Shown in pieces: positions 6,069-9,523 of a stretch of DNA of 9,523 nt. The translations under genes and the position numbers were made by a program. The stretch comes from an uncultured Alphaproteobacteria bacterium. GTDB taxonomy: Bacteria; Pseudomonadota; Alphaproteobacteria; Rs-D84. Below the pieces are notes generated by a model. The model was not told the DNA's origin. It worked only from the letters and a program-made list of their open reading frames with translations, and did no database searches. Numbering within the stretch: the stretch's first letter is position 1; each line of letters opens with the position of its first letter. Where the stretch lies: positions 1 through 9,523 of the forward strand of contig CALXNF010000063.1 of the NCBI GenBank assembly GCA_944389685.1, written 5' to 3'.

Positions 6069-6509
6069 ATGAAAAAAATATTTGGATTTTGTGCGTTGCT
6101 TCTTGCATTAACTGGCTGTGGTGGAATGATTAAACCAGAAAATGGCAGTCAATATTTGGCTCAGTTAGAAGCCGAACCAATTGGTTGTACGTTTTTATAT
6201 AAGATTGAAACGGAAGTTTCTGTATATGATGCAGATGACGCAAGGGTTTATTTAGAAAATAGAATTGCGGATCAGGCACGTGGTGGAAATGCGTATTGGA
6301 TAACAAGCCAACGTACAAGACCAAACGAATGGGTAATCTTTGGTCCGGAACGTTCTTTTATTTTAGTTGCGAATGTTTATGATTGTCCACACCCAAACAA
6401 TGTTCGTACGGCAAAAGATGGTGGAACTGCCGTAAATGCTACGCCTTTGGTTATAGAAACACAGGTAGAGTGTAGCGGAAGTATGTATGGTGGACAGACA
6501 GGTTGTTAA
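6069..6509 (+). CDS. Small DUF4156-like lipoprotein
   Basis: A 146-residue predicted outer-envelope lipoprotein; function unknown. From the ATG at 6069 the signal peptide is short and hydrophobic, ending in lipobox LTGC (14-17), so C17 is the lipidated residue. I prefer this ATG to the GTG at 6060, because AAGG at 6057-6060 serves as its ribosome-binding site and the KK follows at once. The mature part has IGCTFLYKIE, NRIADQARGGNAYWI and VANVYDC, a pattern like the DUF4156 lipoprotein family (GC..L followed by a GGNA block). C40 and C106 may pair by disulphide; C135 and C146 lie in a glycine-rich tail. It is the last gene of the lipid A operon, 27 nt after lpxC and followed by a terminator, which suggests expression with outer-membrane synthesis. 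Family match is from memory, hence moderate. Confidence 0.8.
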   Translation: MKKIFGFCALLLALTGCGGMIKPENGSQYLAQLEAEPIGCTFLYKIETEVSVYDADDARVYLENRIADQARGGNAYWITSQRTRPNEWVIFGPERSFILVANVYDCPHPNNVRTAKDGGTAVNATPLVIETQVECSGSMYGGQTGC

Positions 6510-6528
6510 TATGTTTAAAAAAATAGTT

Positions 6529-6562
6529 CCCCGTTACAGTTAAAAGTAACGGGGTTCTTTTT
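6529..6562 (+). terminator. Intrinsic terminator of the lipid A operon
   Basis: A perfect 9-bp stem CCCCGTTAC / GTAACGGGG (6529-6537 and 6546-6554) with an 8-nt loop is followed by TTCTTTTT. It lies 20 nt after the lipoprotein stop and separates the lipid A operon from the pilus operon, which has its own promoter 12 nt further on. Confidence 0.93.
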
Positions 6563-6573
6563 GTAATCTATGT

Positions 6574-6603
6574 TTGCCAAAGGTAGTTTTTTTATGTTAT
6601 AAT
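6574..6603 (+). promoter_or_regulatory. Promoter of the pilus operon
   Basis: TTGCCA (6574-6579), an 18-nt spacer and a perfect TATAAT (6598-6603) precede pilO2, with TG at 6595-6596 giving an extended -10. The start of transcription should be near 6610, leaving a short leader that holds the GAGAGAG ribosome-binding region (6617-6624). No clear operator repeat is visible. Confidence 0.75.
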
Positions 6604-6627
6604 TATTTGAAATAGTAGAGAGAGAAA

Positions 6628-7890
6628 TTGCTAAATCAAGTAATAACAGTTGATAGAAAGAAATATGCCGTCGGTTTGTTTTGGCAACCGACTGGGGCGG
6701 GTTATGTTGCAAGGACTTATGCCCGTACTTTGGCGCGAAGCATTGATAAAAAATTAAATTTATATACAGAATACCGTGCGATGATTGGGTTGGGGGCTAA
6801 GAAGTTGGGTCATCGTAATGGAATGTATAGCGCAGCCGCGGCTGTTGCGGAATCGCTGGGGGAATATTCTTCTTTTTTGGCCGTTTTTGTAAACGATAAA
6901 AATTTTTATTTAGTTGCGGTTCGTAACGGTGTAATTCTAGAAGATAAATTATTTGAAAAAGAAGAAGAAGCCAGGGCAGAATATTTCAAATTATCTGAAA
7001 TACCAGATTGGGGTGCTTTGTTTGCACCAAGTGCTTGGGGGATGCCGCGGGCTGTTGAGCGTAATTTGTCTGATTTGATTATGCGCGGTCCAAAGTCTAT
7101 TCTGCACCCAATCAGCAGAGTAAAAGCAGGTATAGCTTCTACTGTTTTAATGGTTTTGTTTGGTGTTTGTATTGCGTGGTTTTTTAGGGTTCCTTTGGAA
7201 CAAATGGTTTCTTCTCAGCCTGAGTTATCACAGGTTACACCAGAAATTGCAGCTGAATATCAAAGGCAACTGGATGAAAAGAATAAAGAATTAGACGCGC
7301 AATTTGAAATAGAACGTGCAAAGCAACCAGAACCAATTTTGATGCCTTATGATTATTTGCCAGATCCAGAAAAAAGGGCTCAGGCTTGTTTTCAGGCAAT
7401 TGCTTTTCTTATGCAACCAATTAGCGGCTGGAATCAGGTTTCTGCGGAATGTGGTGAAAAATATGCCAGTGCAGTATTTACCCGTGATTTTGGTACCTTA
7501 GGGGATTTTTATGCGATTGCTACTAATTTGATGCCAGGTGCTTTCGTACAACAAGAGTCTGATGATTCTTTATATGTTCGGGTAATGGTTCCACAAGTTC
7601 CTATTAAGGCATCTTTGGATGAAAGAGATGTTGAAACAGTTACCAGAGATATTTTAACGGCATTTCAATATGGAAATATGGCTGCAGACGTTCAAATGGT
7701 CGTTGATACGCTTACAAATGGTGTTGATACGATTAATTTAAATGTCGTAGAAATAGCTGTACAATCAAAACTTGATCCTATCCAATTCATGAAAATCTTT
7801 CAAGAATTTGGTGGGGTATACATGACGCGTTGCGCGTGGGACGCATCCGCACGTATTTGGAACTATGAGGTGATAATCTATGCGAAATAA
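6628..7890 (+). CDS. pilO2: Type IVb pilus accessory protein PilO2 (R64 PilO-like)
   Basis: A 420-residue bitopic inner-membrane protein matching the PilO2/PAP_PilO family of type IVb pili, part of the platform linking the cytoplasmic ATPase to the periplasmic parts. The N-terminal region opens with VITVDRKKYAVGLFWQP, the usual opening of this family. A cytoplasmic domain (about 1-165) is followed by one membrane helix (166-186), a short periplasmic coiled coil (about 205-235), and a C-terminal periplasmic domain ending in WDASARIWNYEVIIYAK. C254 and C275 may form a disulphide. The start codon is TTG at 6628: the GAGAGAG sequence upstream serves as ribosome-binding site, and the next in-frame ATG is about 50 codons later, inside the conserved N-terminal block. 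It overlaps pilP by 11 nt. A weak start may limit expression. No secretin gene lies upstream, unlike in the R64 order. Confidence 0.88.
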   Translation: MLNQVITVDRKKYAVGLFWQPTGAGYVARTYARTLARSIDKKLNLYTEYRAMIGLGAKKLGHRNGMYSAAAAVAESLGEYSSFLAVFVNDKNFYLVAVRNGVILEDKLFEKEEEARAEYFKLSEIPDWGALFAPSAWGMPRAVERNLSDLIMRGPKSILHPISRVKAGIASTVLMVLFGVCIAWFFRVPLEQMVSSQPELSQVTPEIAAEYQRQLDEKNKELDAQFEIERAKQPEPILMPYDYLPDPEKRAQACFQAIAFLMQPISGWNQVSAECGEKYASAVFTRDFGTLGDFYAIATNLMPGAFVQQESDDSLYVRVMVPQVPIKASLDERDVETVTRDILTAFQYGNMAADVQMVVDTLTNGVDTINLNVVEIAVQSKLDPIQFMKIFQEFGGVYMTRCAWDASARIWNYEVIIYAK

Positions 7891-8587
7891 AAAGAAATTT
7901 TTATCAATATGTTTATTTTCAATGTTGATGTGTACACCTTTTTGCGCGTCATGGGCAGAAAGTATGCAGGATTCTTTAACAGAAGAAGAAGTTGCCGCTG
8001 AAATGGATGCAGTTTCAGCAGAAGCCGTTGCAGCATATGACATGGAAAACTCTGTGTTTCAGCAGATAGTAGACCTGGAACAAGAAAAGGTTTTAATGGA
8101 ATTAGAAAAAGAACGTGCACAGTTGAACTTAGAGCTAGATAAACTAGCCGCAGAAAAAATAAAGCTTCATATGGAAATAGAAGAGTTATCTGGTCGTGCT
8201 GAGCAGCAACAACAAGAATTAGAAAACGCGCAGGCAAAGCTTGAAGCAGAAGCTGCAAAATTAGAACGTGAAAAAGAAGAATTAGCAGCACAAACGGAAG
8301 AGTTAGCTGCGTCTAGAAAACCGGCTGCGGCAAGTGTTACCACTTCTTCTGAGAACTCTGAACAACCAAGTGTAAATTTTGATGAACAGTATAGATTGTT
8401 AAACGTGGTAGGTATCGGTTCACAGCTGCAAGCAAAAATAGAAAATTTAAGTACCGGTCAAACAAAAACGATAAGCGTCGGTAAAGTAGTTGATGGTTAT
8501 GTAGTTCAGTCAATTTCTTTAGACGAAGGTGTTGTTTTTTCTGACGGAAAAAACGTACAAACATTGAACATAACGAAATCTAAATAG
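7880..8587 (+). CDS. pilP: Type IV pilus biogenesis protein PilP with long coiled coil
   Basis: A 235-residue periplasmic protein. Residues 1-26 form a signal peptide ending SWA, with cleavage likely before E27. An acidic helical start (27-48) leads into a long coiled coil (about 50-143) rich in Leu, Glu, Lys and Gln heptads, then a Ser/Pro/Ala linker (145-162). The last 70 residues, YRLLNVVGIGSQLQAKIE through VVDGYVVQSISLDEG, resemble the conserved PilP domain of R64-type clusters, which partners the pilus secretin and PilO. R64 PilP is much shorter, so the coiled coil is an addition that could cross the periplasm or oligomerise. The start is set by GAGGTGA at 7867-7873, inside the end of pilO2, and by an 11-nt overlap, indicating translational coupling. 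It ends in TAG, the only one in the window. Confidence 0.85.
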   Translation: MRNKKKFLSICLFSMLMCTPFCASWAESMQDSLTEEEVAAEMDAVSAEAVAAYDMENSVFQQIVDLEQEKVLMELEKERAQLNLELDKLAAEKIKLHMEIEELSGRAEQQQQELENAQAKLEAEAAKLEREKEELAAQTEELAASRKPAAASVTTSSENSEQPSVNFDEQYRLLNVVGIGSQLQAKIENLSTGQTKTISVGKVVDGYVVQSISLDEGVVFSDGKNVQTLNITKSK

Positions 8588-8597
8588 GGCGCGTTTC

Positions 8598-9523
8598 ATG
8601 AACGAAGCAGAAAACGATATTTTAAATAATGTGCCTGTTGCAAGTAAACCGTCTATTCCGGCTGGTTTGGAAACAGCTGATAATAAAGATATCGTAGATT
8701 ACTTATTTTCAAATGGCAATCGTTTATTAACTGCAACGGGGGCAGAGCAAGAACTGCCGAAAGAAACGCAAAGCTTAATAGCATATTTTTCTGGTGGGGA
8801 AATAATAATATCTCGTACGCACCGTTATGATGGAAGAGTCTTGGCTTTTTTAGATTTATTAAAAAAACGTGCAAGACCGATGCGGATACCTTTCTATTCT
8901 GATTTAGGGTTGGTTTCCAGCATTTATAAAGCCTATGAAGGGCGTTTAGGTGGTGTGGTTCGTTCTCGGCAAGATTATGACAATCAAATGCAAAAAGACT
9001 TTGTTGATATCATAGCAAAGGCTGCCGCACAAAAAGTATCTGATATTCATATAGAAGTTGCCGATCAAACGACGATTTATTTTCGTATAGATGGAAGTAT
9101 GCAACCTGTATTGGAATATAATTCTGGTTGGGGTGAATCTTTTGTTCGCGCTGCATTTGCTTCTTCTGATATGTCAAATGCGAATTATGCTCAGAATGAA
9201 TATCAATCTGCACAAAAAGATGGGCGTACGCCATTGCGGGGAACAAAAGATTTATATTTGCCTCGCGGTATATTAAGTATTCGTATGCAATTTAACCCGA
9301 TTGCTTTTGGAAGCAGATATGTGGTTATGCGATTGTTATATGATAACCCGTCTGAAGGTATAAAAACAGAACAAGAATTTGGCGAATATGAACAAAAATT
9401 ATTAATGAGATTACGTTCTTTCCCGACGGGTTTAGTAATTGTTGCGGGACCTACAAGTTCTGGTAAGTCTACGACATTGGTACGTAATATGTCACTTATG
9501 TTAAAAGAACATCACTATGAAAT
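8598..9523 (+). CDS. Type IV pilus / type II secretion ATPase (R64 PilQ-like), C-terminus beyond window
   Basis: Cytoplasmic hexameric ATPase of the GspE/PilB/VirB11 superfamily that powers pilus assembly; the R64 counterpart is called PilQ, a name used elsewhere for the secretin, so I give no symbol. Translation from ATG 8598 gives 308 residues before the right edge. Conserved signs are KVSDIHIEV (146-154), FRIDGSM (162-168) and the Walker A GPTSSGKST (284-292). The Asp box, Walker B and His box should follow outside the window. The N-terminal domain (1-130) has a sequence I cannot assign further. The ATG is 10 nt after the pilP stop, with GGGCG upstream as a weak ribosome-binding site. Position after pilO2 and pilP matches the R64 order, so the next genes are expected to encode an inner-membrane PilR-like protein and prepilin. 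Confidence 0.93.
   Translation, partial: MNEAENDILNNVPVASKPSIPAGLETADNKDIVDYLFSNGNRLLTATGAEQELPKETQSLIAYFSGGEIIISRTHRYDGRVLAFLDLLKKRARPMRIPFYSDLGLVSSIYKAYEGRLGGVVRSRQDYDNQMQKDFVDIIAKAAAQKVSDIHIEVADQTTIYFRIDGSMQPVLEYNSGWGESFVRAAFASSDMSNANYAQNEYQSAQKDGRTPLRGTKDLYLPRGILSIRMQFNPIAFGSRYVVMRLLYDNPSEGIKTEQEFGEYEQKLLMRLRSFPTGLVIVAGPTSSGKSTTLVRNMSLMLKEHHYE

Noticed and set aside
7765..8291. Minus-strand open frames over pilO2 and pilP
   Set aside because: They are leucine-rich mirror frames of the Glu/Lys/Gln-rich coiled coil with no start signals, so they are shadows.
8027..8314. DNA repeat array in pilP
   Set aside because: The repetition is at the level of amino acid heptads (Glu/Leu/Lys); the DNA shows no regular direct repeats.

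Overview
The window looks like chromosome of an AT-rich Gram-negative bacterium, most probably an alphaproteobacterium. The evidence is two lipid A genes (lpxK, lpxC), two lipoproteins with lipoboxes, an initiator tRNA with the C1/A72 mismatch, and an R64-type (type IVb) pilus locus. A host-associated lineage is possible, because one lipoprotein resembles a family I associate with Bacteroidetes. That is inference from sequence recall; no database was searched.

Left block (1-3138). A minus-strand ABC-F ATPase runs off the left edge and diverges from a short lipocalin-like lipoprotein. Next come three closely spaced plus-strand genes: a Nudix hydrolase, an iron-sulphur uracil-DNA-glycosylase-like protein and a divergent LOG-family nucleotide phosphoribohydrolase-like protein. 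The gaps between them are 2-3 nt. All three touch nucleotides or damaged bases, so they may form a nucleotide-hygiene operon. They favour AGA/AGG arginine codons, unlike the genes to the right, which suggests a different origin.

Centre (3139-3399). A minus-strand initiator tRNA-fMet has a consensus promoter (TTGACA, 17 nt, TATAAT) and a downstream terminator hairpin. Its 3' end faces the left block, the usual geometry of an accessory-gene insertion site. A second, plus-strand promoter with an extended -10 drives the next operon.

Lipid A operon (3400-6562). A DUF374-type lysophospholipid/lipid A acyltransferase-like gene, lpxK, lpxC (overlapping lpxK by 13 nt) and a small DUF4156-like lipoprotein end at a strong terminator. 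LpxC makes the first committed intermediate of lipid A, LpxK phosphorylates the disaccharide, and the acyltransferase probably modifies a lipid at the inner membrane. LpxC has a lineage-specific insertion of about 28 residues containing an aromatic/basic amphipathic stretch.

Pilus operon (6574-end). A fresh promoter precedes pilO2, pilP and a secretion ATPase (R64 PilQ equivalent) cut by the right edge. This is the order of the R64 thin-pilus cluster, but no secretin gene lies upstream. PilP has a long coiled-coil insert between its signal peptide and its conserved C-terminal domain.

I see no CRISPR array, insertion sequence, rRNA or recognised defence system. The most interesting parts are the Nudix-UDG-LOG trio, including the single TGA codon between its first two genes, and the unusual LpxC and PilP architectures.
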